Below are positions 25,116-37,302 of a stretch of 64,000 nt of DNA, piece after piece. Within the stretch, counting starts at the first letter, position 1; every line of letters starts with the position of its first letter. Source of the DNA: Lithospermum erythrorhizon (Eukaryota > Streptophyta > Magnoliopsida > Boraginales > Boraginaceae); assembly GCA_019722365.1 (NCBI GenBank), contig JADFUC010000511.1, positions 1,240,001-1,304,000 on the forward strand. Reading direction: 5' to 3'. The notes below the pieces were generated by a model, which was given only the letters and a program-made list of their open reading frames with translations, ran no database searches and had not been told where the DNA came from. The position numbers and the translations under genes are program-made.

Positions 25116-25935
25116 TTCATAGTCTTTTAGCAATGTATGGACGAGATAAATATCTATTATAACTTTTACATTACTAAATTATTACTTTATATGATAGATT
25201 AGTTAACAATATTTATTTGTTTATCTTACCAATTTATTAAATATTGTGTGATAGAAATAACAAGAGAACGTAAATTGAAAAAGAAGAAGGAGAATTGCTC
25301 AAATTTAACGCCACAAGAGCGTAAACAATACATCCAAACGACGATAACAAACAGAGGAAAGAGAAAAGGTATTTGTGATTCATTAGAGTTGTCTCATGCC
25401 AACGATGCAGCATTCTCCATCGCTGTCGACGTGCCCAATCGACATTGGCTTCTAAAAGCTCAATCGATAGCTTGAAAACTGAAAGTATGTATTCCTTCAT
25501 ATTTTTTATGTTTGTATTTGTAATTGTCTTACTGTGGCTTCCTTTCGAGTCCAATAAACATTCCTTGCTTTTCTCCCCTGAAAGCATGGGATTGAAATTA
25601 GAACCAATTAAAACCGTATTATGTATGATATGTAAATTAAAATTGTACATTATTTTTAGTTATTTAAGTACTGTGGTCTCTGTTCATGCAAATAACATAG
25701 AACAAGAACAGAAATATAGTCACGAGAAGAAAAGGAATGGATACAAGTGATATATAAATATGTTTCCAATATGTAAAATATTGATACCTAGCATGTGTAT
25801 TATGTATTTTCAGCTTAACGGCCTTCACCATGTTGTCTATAAATTATATACGTTTGATCTTCGTAGCTATTCTTTCCAATTTTTCCCCTTATATACTCCC
25901 TGCAGCCTAAAATTGATTATATCAAAGGAATTTTC
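25116..25935. other. Intergenic, overlapping unsupported short frames
   Basis: Open frames of 75-137 codons overlap on both strands here. None shows a known domain or homology that I recognise, and they overlap antisense to each other, so none is called as a gene. Confidence 0.4.
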
Positions 25936-26518
25936 CGCTTAGATTTAAGACCCCTAAACTTTCCTGAGTTTCACAATCAATAAAACGATGAAATTTAAGT
26001 GCGGAAATAAATGCACACAAGAATTTTATAATGTGTTCCCCTCACGCGAAGGTACGCCCCTGTTGTCGCCGCAGACCCACTACACAAAACCGTAAGATCA
26101 AGGGCCCTACTAATTGAAGAGAGTATCTATGTCAGTATTTTCTTATACATCGAAAATCTCAACCACAAAGCCTATCAAGAACAAAGATAAACTCTCTAAG
26201 TTCTTCAAGAACAAAAACTATGTTCTTCAATAATATTAAAGACCTAATATTATTCTAGGATGAATTTTCTCTATTCTATGTATTTGTGTGATAATAAAAC
26301 TCGATGAAATCATCCTATATTTATAGGTTGACAAAACCTAGTAAGATTCATGTCTTTTCTCGGCCCAAGCCTTCAAACCCAGCTAAAACCCGCCTCGATT
26401 CTGCCATCGAGATTCCCATCGAGACTGGGTCTCGCTGAATGCCTCTATACAGTCCGGTATCTCGGTACATTTAGACCCCATCGAGACCTCTCGATGAAAA
26501 ATGTCTTCACATGCAACA
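25936..26518 (-). mobile_element. Copia LTR (fragment of the 40.8-43.9 kb family)
   Basis: Shares many blocks with the LTRs at 40.8 and 43.3 kb: 'aatcaataaaacgat', 'aaccgtaagatc', 'ctcaaccacaaagcctat', 'aatattaaagacctaatatt' and 'catcctatatttat'. It ends ...caaca at 26518, followed by ttttccacttt, the decayed complement of a polypurine tract, so it would be a 3' LTR of a minus-strand element. The rest of that element is not recognisable. The U3 part holds three 'catcgaga' repeats. Confidence 0.75.
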
Positions 26519-27139
26519 TTTTCCACTTTGATTTTAAATATTCTCACCCTGTAATTAATATAATGGACAATATAACTTTTATGTGAACAAAATATTAAAA
26601 TATATTAACACTACTACTAGCATTGGGTATAATTTTCATAAAATAATATTGTATATACAAATATTAAACTGAAAGTAAGTAATCTTCCATTCTCATACTC
26701 ATAATATTATGTTCTTATTGATATCGAAAAAGATAATTAATATATTATGGTAAAGTTTGTTAATCCAGATCGTAAAATTTGAAGGTAATATTATATTATG
26801 GTTATCTTGCTTTATACTCCGTATATGTTATGAGACTTTATAAAAGCATGAATTATTTGCGCTTGAATCAATTCCACGCATCTTCTTGCTCGGAAGTTAC
26901 ATATATTAAAAGAGAAACGACTTTGTAAACATCAAGGCTAACAAATTTGAATAATGAAATTCGACATTTTGTTGTGGTAATGGAAAAATAAAGCTGGCCC
27001 TGGATCTCTTTATCCCGTAAGAACTCCAAAATCTATACACGATCAATCGTAGTTAAGCTTCCATAATTTCGCTCAAACATTCGACTCTACAATTCTATTT
27101 TTGCATTCACCTGTTTTGTAGTCAATTTAGACAAGGAGT
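26519..27139. other. AT-rich spacer between LTR fragment and Helitron
   Basis: No coding or structural feature was recognised beyond the possible polypurine-tract remnant at its left end. Confidence 0.4.
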
Positions 27140-29745
27140 TAGCTTCCAACAGAAAAGGTGTTTATACATTTCGGGTGCAAGGGCAAGTATATCAAGTTTT
27201 ACCTGGATTGGTTCCTTATAATGACAAACCAAGTTATTTTCGCATATTTTCATGATACCATAACGAAAGCTGCAAACCGAATGAAAATAATGAACAAGGA
27301 AGTCTCAAGTGAAGCTTTGGTTAAAAATATAATGAAGATATTAGAAGGAAACCCTATGCTAAATTCTTCTTCAAGAGCTTGCAAGATATGTCATCAATTC
27401 ACGGTTCACCATATTTCAAAGGATGTAAAACTCTGATCAATTTACTTTTCAATTGTCCAAATGTCGATCAAGTTGGTCATAGTGATTGGTCAAATATGCC
27501 ACCAATTTGAATTGTCTTAAATTAAGCTTTGACATCATCATACATTCTCACTCAGGTTATAATCATAAAGTTAAACATTACTATGGTTGTTACGATCCAT
27601 TGCAATATCCCTTGTTATTCTAGTATTCGAGAGGCAGGTGTAAATTAAATATACCCAAAACAACAAATTTAAAGGTGGATCTTCTTCAACATCAAAAGAA
27701 ACATGTTACCAAGGTATCATATGCTTAACTAAGTAACTGAAATTATGTTATGATAGTATGTACAAGTAATTTATAATTGATATGTATATATAGATGTATA
27801 TTCATCTATTATTAGAAATTTCTTTTAGGTATAGATGAAGAGGAAGAGGATTCGGGAGCGAATACTCCATTTTCGGTCCATCCATTATTAGATGATGAAG
27901 GACAAGGTAATTTACTAATCCTAGACAAGGAAGATTGAGCTGCATTAGTTGTGATATCTTATTTCAATCACATATTATTTCATCTTTTTTTGTTCATTTA
28001 TAAGCTTTAATCATCATGATCCAAAAATCAATTATAGTTTATGCATTAAATCAATATATATGAGGATCATTAGAAATACATGCACATGTTGGTCAACTGA
28101 AACATGTTATGGAAATGAAAAACTGAAACTGGACAATTTTCATTGGACGAGGGAGTATAAAGCAAAATTCATCAATATATGAAGGAGGGGTTATAGGGTT
28201 GTACTTTGTAAAGGTTCTTAAGTTTTTAATGCCCCAAATTAAGTTGACTTGAAAAAGGATAATAGTAGCTTGGTTGATAGCCATAGTTGAGGCAAATCGG
28301 TAGAACAGTGGACCATATACCATAAGTTGAGAGGAGTGGCTAGCGCCTTTCCAAAAGAGGCAATATTCCAGCTGGGCCTCAATACCGGGACACTGATTTG
28401 ATTTTCACAAGCTTCCTTGCGGCTTCGGATCCTTTGAATGTCACCTAATAATATCCACACACAATGGTATATTTGATAAATATTGAACAAAGTTTAGTGT
28501 ATGCATTTGAATGTAATAGTTCAATTGCGTCTATTTCATCCTACTATTGCATCAAGAACAAAATAATTTCCAACTTTCATGTGTAATTATATTTGAACTT
28601 TATCAACTAACTATTGTTATTGAGCAGGAATACATGAGGAGCAAAATAATTTAGGAACAAATACTCTTATATCAGCCCATCAATTATTAGATGAAGAGAC
28701 TCAGTATTCTAATATATGTACATCAAGTATAAAAGTATAAAAACAAATATTAAAATTCAACATATTCACTCATAATGTTATTTATCTATAGCTTTTGAAG
28801 AAAATCCAAAGAATGTCTCATGTCGAGAGTACTACTGTTACAAATTCCAAATAAGACCAGGAAGACAATCAACATTACTTTATGCGGGAAGGTTGTTCCA
28901 ACAATATGCGGTGGACCAGGGAAGGTTGTTCCAACAATACATAAAACTAGAAACTATCCGCTTGATTTTATGTGGCTGGAAACAAGGTCAATGAGAAAGC
29001 GTAACTTTTAACAAGGAATCAGAGATAGTGTTGTTAATGGAGAAGTGCGGGCAAGTGAAGTTGGTTTGCGAATTGTTCTCCCATCTTCATTTATTGGAGG
29101 TGATAGGGATATAAAACGATATACCTTGACTAACGACATTAGTTCAGTTGGTTCGGGAAAACCCGATCTTTTATTACCACGATACGTGAATCCTCAATGG
29201 AAAGAAATTCAAGAAGAACTCCCCGTCTGTGACAACGCCTCAGATCGCCTGCATTTAAACTTCAAGAATTTTAGAGCAAAATTACAAGATTTGAAAGATC
29301 AATTATTCAAGAAGGAAATTTTTGGAAAAGTTACGGCACATGTCCATGTAATTGAGTTTCAAAAAAGAGGACTCCCACATGCTCATCTACTAATAATCCT
29401 GATACCCGAATACAAAGTGAACACCCCAGATCAATTTGACAAATTTGTTTGTGCAGAAATTCCAAATGAATCGACACATAAGAGATTACACGATTTGGTC
29501 GTCAAGCACATGATGCATGGCCCACAAGGAGAAGAAAATAAGAAGAATTCATCCATGATTGATGGAAGTCGCAAATATCATTATCCGCGTGAATTTTGTA
29601 AGACGACTATGCAAGGAAAAGATGGATATACAATATACGTAAAGGAATGACCGTAAAACCGTCAAGTACGGTAAATGCAAATCTCAACAATCAATGGTCA
29701 GACTCATATAATCCATACTTTCTTACTAGGTACCATTTTAATTCT
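27140..29745 (+). pseudogene. Helitron RepHel N-terminal half, degraded
   Basis: Helitrons move by rolling-circle replication using a HUH-endonuclease/helicase protein. On the + strand, in shifting frames, the blocks run in the order of plant RepHel proteins: GVYTFRVQGQVY (about 27.16 kb), TKAANRMKIMNKEV (27.27), KHYYGCYDPLQYPLLF (27.58), CREYYCYKFQIRPGRQSTLL (28.82), VGLRIVLPSSFIGGDRD (29.06), and the Rep domain with FRAKLQDLKDQLFKKEIFGK and the HUH-type motif RGLPHAHLLIIL (about 29.37). A continuous 201-codon frame covers 29045-29650. The block ends at a PYFLTRY segment near 29.73 kb, where homology stops on this strand and resumes inverted at 31.3 kb. Two similar 'DEE...LLDDE' segments lie at 27.83 and 28.63 kb. 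The helicase domain and Helitron ends were not found. Confidence 0.85.
28100..28160. mobile_element. MITE-end-like fragment
   Basis: On the minus strand from about 28158 the sequence reads tactccctcgtccaatgaaa, resembling the TACTCCCTCCGTCCCA end common to plant Stowaway MITEs. No matching opposite end was found, so it is at most a fragment. Confidence 0.3.
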
Positions 29746-30849
29746 ACACTTTACACCCATATCCGAGAATTTCTTGTTGATATGTATGTTCATTAGGTAC
29801 TCATTTCTTTCATTCCTTACTTAGATTTAAGTAAATGTATCAGGGGAGTTCTACTATTACCTTATCTGACCTTCCTTATGCTCTTAAGACTCATGGATGA
29901 TAAGGTAGATAGATGGTCAATGGCATCCATTGTTGGCCTGGTGTCCTGATCTTATTTTTACAGAAACGGGAATTAGATATTAAGTATAAGGACCTAACAT
30001 CACTTATAGGTAGACCTCTAAGCAGGTTCATACATTACGTTTCTGGACCAGAAAGCAATCTGTTAGCTAATAGCCACTATAGGACTCACATTATATGACA
30101 GATTTTCGTATTTAAACGATCAGGTTTCAACCCATACCCCTTAAATTCATAAGTGTATACCCTATAGCTTTTAGTTAGAAAATCAACTAGATAAGCAGAG
30201 AGACATGGTGTAACAATATAATCAAATGTAAAGTCCTAAGTTACTAACACATTATTTCCAGTAAATATACAAGTAAATGCAATCATTCAAGTAAATGCGC
30301 TAATTAGCATCCAAAATTCCAAACCCGCCAAAGACATCATATCATCATCATCTACCAAGAAAACAAACACTATTAGGCACATAATTCCAATATTAAACAC
30401 GCTTACAATCAAACAACAAATTAAAAGATTCTCACATCAGAAGATCACTCTTCCACCATGGATATACACTCACATTAACATTAACATGCCCCAACGCCTT
30501 TAAAGAGGCTCCCGCCCAACAGGCTATGGGGGCCTGATATATCAGAAACAAATAGCCGATCAGGAGGTTTCCAGACTATATGGAACCCAAAATAATATCA
30601 AGCATGCCCACAATAGTATATTTTAAATACTCAGATAAGGTAATGATAAATTATGTTGTATCCGGACCCTTAAGAACAACTCATAACCTCAGAATTACAA
30701 TTTAGGGTTGATACGGTTGCATCTACTGTGAGATAATATTTGATGAAAAAAATTTATTTCAAATTTTTCTTGTGGTTTTCCATTTATGAATTGTAGTCCT
30801 ATGTGAGTTTTTTAGCTCTTAATTTGCTTGGTTTAATCCAAAATTACTC
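29746..30849. other. Unclassified sequence between the two Helitron pieces
   Basis: About 1.1 kb with no Helitron similarity that I can see. It has a more GC-rich segment at about 30490-30590 (gaggctcccgcccaacaggc). It could be later insertion DNA. No gene was recognised. Confidence 0.4.
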
Positions 30850-31315
30850 TGTGTTCCCATATGGTCGCTCCACCATTTTTTTGTTTTCTCTCATACCAAT
30901 ATTTGTCTTTTTGTTCCAAACATAACGCCTGGGGAATTCACGATATAGGTATGCTTTTTCTTTAGGATCATTTCGGCACATAGTAAAATACCAGAAGCAT
31001 ATTACGATCCCATGCTATAACTTTTCTCAAGTCCTGATTTGCCCAATATGTGATAAATTGCTTGTTTGGGAGATGGAGTTGTAAGTTAATTACAGCAGGA
31101 TGTATCTCATTGAGATTAAATTCAAAAATTCTCCATAAAGCTTCTTGAGATGATACCCATCTTGCATCCTGAAATGTTTTGATTTCATCGACATTGTTGT
31201 TTCCATCATTATGAGCAATATGAACAGCCACACGGTCGTGCCCTTTATAGATATATTTGTACAAATATTTAATTGTTTGACCTTATCAAATTTTGACATT
31301 TATATACAATTATAT
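30850..31315 (-). pseudogene. Helitron RepHel middle segment, inverted
   Basis: On the minus strand from about 31.29 kb downward: KYLYKYIYKGHDRVAVHIAH, then ARWVSSQEALWRIFEFNLNE and HPAVINLQLHLPNKQFITYW, and after a frame change KAYLYREFPRRYVWN near 30.93 kb. In intact plant RepHel proteins this directly follows the NPYLLRRY block that ends the + strand piece at about 29.73 kb. The two pieces therefore look like one element with its downstream part inverted. No intact frame remains. Confidence 0.85.
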
Positions 31316-32379
31316 CTATTAAATTGACATGTATTCGGGGCTAGTAAAGTATATCAAAATGAGCAAACTACAATATCAATTTGTAGTATGTAAATGTAGC
31401 ATATATCTATAGTACATTACTTCCAGATCGTACCCCCTAAGTGAGTTTATAAGCTATCAAATTAAGCTAACTCTATTAAATGAAAAATGCAATTTTCAAT
31501 TAATTTCGATCATATACATATACCACTTTGTATCCGAAATATGCAAGAGTAACAAATTTTGATTATGCCAAGAAAGAAACAATAGCCGAACAGATACTAA
31601 TTGAGGCAAAGATCCTGACTGGCTTGATAATTCGTAAGATTCTTCCTTCAAGTAATGTGTTTTAGCGCCTATTTCATATGTACCAAGAAGGTTCCGGATT
31701 GTTTTCTAGATCAAAAATATTTTTATATCGAATTCTGATCTTTTGTGCTCTCGATTTTGTACCACGCGACTTCCGGAGCGCTAGTTTCGATCCACCAAAC
31801 TCAGGAGTCTGATTTTGCACCACAAAACTCGGAGTCTTCATTTTAAAAACCTCATGGTTTATATATTCTCAATTCGAGCCACGTGACTTCGGAACGTCCC
31901 GCTTGGTCGAAGTTTGACTCAATAAAATTGTGGCATTGGTTCAATTTTATCCTCGAAATTCTAACGCGAGATCGCTTTTCTCGAACCCTCAGTTTTAGGC
32001 CTAACTAGGTTAATTAATGTACAAACCCTTGTTCTTTGACTTCGATTAACCTGCGCTGATTTATTTTAACCCTCATTCATCAAGACAATAACTTCTCACT
32101 ATGCATATTTAACTACATCATATATCTATATATATGAATATGAATGCAGTCTATATTGTCAATATGTCAAAAAATTTAAAAAAAACTATTAAAGATCGAA
32201 TATAATATATATAATATCTATCGTTAAAATATATTTAGTAAATATTTCTTAATTTACACGTACCGCGTGTACCCAAATACTAGTGATACTTTTAAGCATA
32301 TATAAGGGCACGTATGATGTTTTATTTTTTCACATGCATAATATCACAAACAATAAGTATAGTGACCATAACTAACACC
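31316..32379. other. Intergenic DNA upstream of the VAP gene
   Basis: At about 31740-31900 an imperfect motif, roughly 'ttttg(c/t)accac(g)cgactt-cggag', occurs three times, giving a locally repetitive GC-richer block that could be an LTR relic. The rest is AT-rich, including a long at-rich run near 32120-32215. No gene was seen. Confidence 0.35.
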
Positions 32380-34483
32380 ATGACAATCGCTCAACAAAAC
32401 CACCCCCCTAAGCCGGAAGGAAAGCTATGGAGACGACTATTTCCCACCACCACCGCATCATCATCTCAAAGTGGCAGCGCTTTTCGATCGAATGTGAAGC
32501 AAACCAGTTCCGTACTTCACTAGCGAGGTCCATTCTTCCAGCATGTCGTCGTCTCCGCCTCGACCCTTCAACCAATCTTTACTTCCCTCGTTAGTATTCA
32601 CACCTTGCTCTTAATTAATTGTTTAGTTTTAGTTACTTGAATGAACAATTTTAAAATGTGATATTATTTGTTATGTTTTTTATTTTTTATTTTGTGAATG
32701 ATGAAGATGAACCTGGCAGGCAAGTCAAGAGTGCTGTTAAGATCAGGAATAATAGCAAGTCTCATGTTGCGTTTAAGGTAATGCTTGGATATTCATATAT
32801 GCGTATTAGATTAGGAAACACTGGACTTCAATTAGCGCATCTGGTCCCGGGACGGACGTCGGACGGGGAGGGACGTCCCAGGCCCGTCTCGGGTAAGGTG
32901 GAGACGGCACATATGACGCTTACCGTGATCGAGACGCTTTCGAACGCTTTGCGATATAAAAAGGTTCCGTATAAAGAAAACTAAAATAAAAATAAAATAT
33001 AAAAAAACATAGTTAGGATTTTCAGCTTATTATTAATCATTCTCACTCTTCACCTCCTCACAATATTAATATAGAGTTTTTATCTTTTTCTATATTCTAC
33101 AAAGTTATGTCAATTAATTATTATTTATTCATTTTTACGTTGTGATTACTTTTATGATTTTTTCATAAAAAGTCATAAAAGTCGCTTTTTGGCTATAATT
33201 AATTATTTTTAGTTCCAATAAAGTAACAAAATAGTTGTAAAATTGATGAAAATGAAGAATATATAACAATTATTCTAAAAATAAAGAATATATTGAAAAT
33301 TGAATATATTTTAATATACGTAAGATTTTATTTATTATATCTTTATCACCGCATTCTGGCTTGCACTCAGATCTGCTAAATTTTTACTGACGTTTCCGTC
33401 TCCCTCGCCCCTCGCCCCTTCAGTCTCCCCGCCCCCTGCCTCCGCCCCCGCTTCGTCCCCGCATCGACTCAGTGCTACCTAGCTATTAGACTAGTGTCTT
33501 TATATGTTTTTAAAGTTAGACTATTGTCTTTAAGTTTTTTAGTTCTGACTGGTCTTTTTTATTTGCAGTTGCAGACTACCGTGCCGAAGAGTTGTTACAT
33601 GAGACCTCCAGGGGGGATCCTTGCCCCAGGAGAAAGTCTCTTTGCTACAGGTAATTCTATAATTGGACTTCTTTGTTGTTTTCTCACTTTCAGTTATCAA
33701 TTAGTTTAGTGGCGTATAAGTTGTAATGAATATTATTATTTCATATTTGGCTTACTTCTGGATTTGATTGCTTTTAATAGTTTTCAAGTTCGTGGAGCAT
33801 TTAGAGAACAATGAGAAGCATGTGGAACATAAGATCAAGTTCAAGATAATGAGTGAAAGTGAAAGAAGGAACAGATTATGTACCAGAGTTGGTTAGTATT
33901 GTCTATTTTGGTGTCATAGAGCAAAACCTTCTCCTACTTTGGTGGCATCTACATCTTTCATTTTTTGCAATTTCTTCAATAATCTTGGTCATTTCGTGTT
34001 AAGTTCATAGTTTTATCTTGAAAGTAAGCTTCATTTTCCTTGCAGTTTGATGAGCAAAAAGATCATGTAACAATAGAGCGTATCTTCCGCGCTGTTTTCT
34101 TGGATCCAAAGCGGGGCTAGTTCAGTAAGTTGACAGAATTTGTATAATTGAATATTCTGGTACTTCTAGTCCTTCCCTGAACACTTACAATCCCTAATTA
34201 TTTCAGGCATTGGAGAAATTGAAACGTCAGTTAGAGGAAGCCGAAGCTGCAATCAAAGCCCCAAAGAAACCACCAGCTGAGAATGGGTCAAGAGTTGGTG
34301 GTGGAGGTCTTGTTATAGATGAATGGGTAGGGATCAACATATGTACATTTTCATATCTGGTTGAGTCTATATATTCTTATCTATGATTTACTTTGAATGT
34401 TTATTTTCCAGAAGCAGAGAAGGGAAAAATATCTTGCTAGGCAGAAAGTTGAATCAGTAGACTCCAGCTCAAGCTCATCCTAG
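32380..34483 (+). CDS. VAP-like MSP-domain protein (VAP4 group), frame-broken
   Basis: Relative of plant VAP4-1/4-2 (MAMI-type) proteins, whose MSP domain binds partner peptides at membranes. Exons: 32380-32589, 32707-32777, 33569-33650, 33781-33891, 34046-about 34133, 34207-34326, 34412-34483. The MSP domain runs from RRLRLDPSTNLYFP through KSAVKIRNNSKSHVAFK, KSCYMRPPGGILAPGESLFA and VFKFVEHLENNEKH. The C-terminus has LEKLKRQLEEAEAA and GLVIDEWKQRREKYLARQ, typical of the family. Three frame breaks interrupt it: near 32515 (before SLARSILP), near 33851 (two bases missing after KIMS) and near 34117 (an extra G in aagcgggg). Splice sites are otherwise normal. Either a recent pseudogene or consensus errors; the latter is favoured because homology resumes immediately after each break. 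Upstream in-frame ATGs at 32314 and 32317 are less likely starts. Confidence 0.8.
32809..33490. mobile_element. GC-rich-ended insertion in VAP intron 2 (MITE candidate)
   Basis: The 0.8 kb intron holds two GC-rich ends around an AT-rich middle. The left end has aacactggacttcaat, then ggtcccgggacggacg. The right end, read in reverse, has gcactgagtcgatgc, then ggggacgaagcgg. The similar order (cactg..., then a ggacg-rich block) suggests imperfect terminal inverted repeats of a non-autonomous DNA element. No target duplication could be fixed and the superfamily is not determined. Confidence 0.35.
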
Positions 34484-34992
34484 AGTGTGATGAGGGTATT
34501 TATTGGGGTTTTCATGAATCACTTTGATTGTATACTCTGAATCACTGAAGAGGTGAGTTTATGCTTGTAAATAAAATAGGAAATGTTAGCACTTAGCACT
34601 CCAAAAGTTGATAATTACGATCAGTCTTATTGAGCTGTTATACTACTCGACTCAATGGAGTGCCAGAGAAGTTTAATCTATCTACTTTTATACTTCTAGT
34701 AGATTGCAGAAATGACTATCGTTAATGAATCACTCGCACGTTATACTACTCGACTCAATAGAGTTTCAGTTCAATGTCCTGCTAATGCTCAAATAAAAGA
34801 AAGAGAAAGGGAAAACCAAAAAAAACCCAATTCTGCTAGAAATAGAATGATCTACTCTCCTAATGAGAAAAAGGAAAAAGAAAGTAGGAATTAAAATCCT
34901 GCCCAGTGCTAGACTATGACAAATTATGTACAAGAAAACAGGAACATCAATTCAAATTTCTGATACATAATTAAGCAACTCCAAATGAAAAT
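34484..34992. other. 3' flank between VAP and DUF1223 genes
   Basis: Converging 3' ends of two genes. The string gttatactactcgactcaat occurs twice (about 34636 and 34740). No gene was seen. Confidence 0.5.
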
Positions 34993-36313
34993 CTAGAGGT
35001 TAGTTGGCAACTGAAACTTCTGAGAACCAAATATCTGATGAGATGAATTCTGCAAGAAAACACTAACTCCACATTTGCTGCTATTGAATCCATCCCATAA
35101 TGAAAATTCCACAGTTCCTGAAACAGTCTTCTTTGGAGCAATATCTTTAACAGAGCAAAGCTTTTCGAGCTTCCTAACAACATAGTCATTCTTCAAGACG
35201 CGGTCTTTGTTCTCTCCCTTGTCACAGTTTGTTACTAAACCGCATTCGTATAGAGCAACCATTACATCAACTCCATTGTTGTCTATCTTAGTCCTTAGAG
35301 CTCCATTGAGAGAGACTACCAAAGAGTTTGGTGATGGTCGTTGGAATGTTACCTACAACAAGGGTAAAACATAAAAGACTAAAAAGACAAGTAGTACATG
35401 ATTAAGTGTAACACAAAATCTATTCCCCTATAGTTTTTTGCCCTAAATTTTCTGTATTTTTTTATTAACATAATTATTTAATTATGCATATCAAAGTTTG
35501 AACAACTTATATTTTATACGTAGTATTGAATAAGTATGTCAGATTGTTAGACAAAGTTGGTGATCCATACAAATTAGGATATGTTAGACATAATAGTCTA
35601 TTCCTAGTTTCCTACTCGGATCAGGACTACATCAAACATATCCTAACTTATTTGTTCATTAGATGTTCAACTCTGCCTAACACCTTCACACTGAGCACGT
35701 GAGTGAGGATAAAATGTATACCATAAAATGTGTACGGTATATGTTTGCAAGTTCGGTTCATCAAATCGAAGGACAGTTGCGTTACAAACAACATATAGAT
35801 CAATTGATTTTACAAAAAGCATCATTAACCAACCTGAAAAGTTGGAGCAGGAAACCTTGGTGCAGATTTGATCAAAGAAAGAAGAGTTTCCTCCAAGTCC
35901 ACTTCATCATTACCAACACATTGGGCCCTTCCTTGGACCACAATTTGAGGGGTAGATAAATTATCAAGCTGAAGGGCCTCAACATAAGCCTTCTGTCTAA
36001 CTGTCCATTGGCTGGAACCAAAGGGGTCTTTCCAGCCCATATAATCCCAAATATCCACGTGGTATCCCAACAGAATTACCGGTATTTCAAGATTGTAGTC
36101 ACCTCTCCCTATCTTTGACAAAAGTAGCTCCGCCTGAGGAGAGATGGCGCAGCCTTGTGATGAGAACAGCTCCACCATGATGGGGCCTGCCCTTCGTTGC
36201 TCCTCCACCGTCAGATCGGCGGTGGCGTTGTCGGAGGTGATGCTGGATTTAATATGGTTATTGTTTGATGAAGATGTTCCTCTGCCGAAACAGGTGAAGA
36301 GACGTCGCGCCAT
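34993..36313 (-). CDS. DUF1223 family protein (thioredoxin-like fold)
   Basis: Two exons on the minus strand: 36313-35834 and 35352-34993, joined at CAG|GTAACA in phase 0, giving 279 aa. The start MARRLFTCFGRG was preferred over an in-frame ATG 13 codons upstream because family members begin with M-A-R/P-R-L-F-x-C-F-G. Conserved blocks are PIMVELFSSQGCAISPQAE, PVILLGYHVDIWDYMGWKDP, SSQWTVRQKAYVEAL, PQIVVQGRAQCVGND and, in exon 2, LKNDYVVRKLEKLCSVKDI and GFNSSKCGVSVFLQNSSHQI. The CAISP segment sits where thioredoxin-fold proteins carry the active-site cysteine. The biochemical role is unknown. The gene looks intact. From memory, an Arabidopsis member lies near LHCB3 on chromosome 5. Confidence 0.92.
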
Positions 36314-36460
36314 TGTTTTATGACGCGGTGTCTCAACACGATTAATGACCAATCAAGATTGGAGTTTTTCTCTTTTTCTCTATGTATGTTTTGTTGGGGG
36401 GGGTTGGGTTGAAGGGGAATAATCAAGAAATAGGAGGGAGAAGATGAGAGAGAATGAGTA

Positions 36461-36469
36461 TTTATATAA
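36461..36469 (-). promoter_or_regulatory. TATA box of the DUF1223 gene
   Basis: On the minus strand the sequence reads gttatataaatac about 150 bases upstream of the start codon, a good match and a plausible distance for a plant core promoter. Confidence 0.5.
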
Positions 36470-36881
36470 CTAAAAGAGGTGGAATTGTCGAGGATGGTTA
36501 GGAGATGTATGTGAAAGTGTTTTTAATGTTTAGTGTCGCATTGTTTGAAAGAAAGAATATTGAAAATCAGATTTAACACTACAATCACAATTTACCCAGG
36601 AGTAGTAGGATATATGACTATTAGATATCGCCTGTTTAGGAACTTTGATGCAATACCAAGTTATATATAAAATTTGAATTCTTTTATAACTAAAATATTG
36701 TTGAAAACATCCTTCTTTTATTATCACATAGCTACATAGGTAGGGAGATTGTGTAATATTCAATTCCCTAATTAGTTTTGACACGAGCCTCTTTGGAACA
36801 TCAGGATATGTGACACACTGACACTTAATTTGTTAATAAGCATTGTAATGTGAATACAATTTGGTCGTTATATAGAGAATA

Positions 36882-37302
36882 TATAATATTGATAATCGAT
36901 GGTTAAAATATAATTGATATGTAAAATAGTTGATATATAAAAATATACAATTATAAAATAACTCTAACTTCAGCATTGAAAATAATTTTAAAATATATTT
37001 TACAACTCAAACAAAACTTTTATTTATCTGTATCTTCACTAAACTTCTTTTACAAAAATACCATAAATTTCACTTTCTTTCAAAGTTTAGTGTTTTTTTT
37101 TCTTGCTTGGTGGTCATGAGGATGCAAACACCTCTATTTATACTACAAGATTTTCAACAACTTACTATTGCACACTTGTATGGTGCAATTTTTGAACACC
37201 TAAACTTAGTAGTAGATATTTAACTATAAATATATATTTATTATTTATTTGATGATGACTTATTTACTTCAAGAAGATTGACAATGAATGTTTAACATAT
37301 AA
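36882..37302 (-). mobile_element. Solo copia LTR, same family as the DGK-intron element
   Basis: A 411-bp sequence at 36887-37297 aligns over its full length with the two LTRs at 9.3 and 12.7 kb: shared blocks include 'ttgatatataaaaatatac', 'caactcaaacaaaacttt', 'tatttatactacaagattt', 'caacttactattgcaca' and the end 'aatgtttaaca'. It is flanked by perfect 5-bp duplications TATAA (36882-36886 and 37298-37302) with no internal region. This is the signature of an insertion followed by LTR-LTR recombination. Confidence 0.88.

Noticed and set aside
25237..25650. 137-codon minus-strand frame
   Set aside because: Overlaps other frames antisense, shows no recognisable domain, and lies in low-complexity AT-rich DNA.
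32314..32379. Upstream in-frame ATGs of the VAP gene as start
   Set aside because: The extra 22 residues are hydrophobic and unlike family N-termini; MTIAQQNHPPKPEGKLW fits better.
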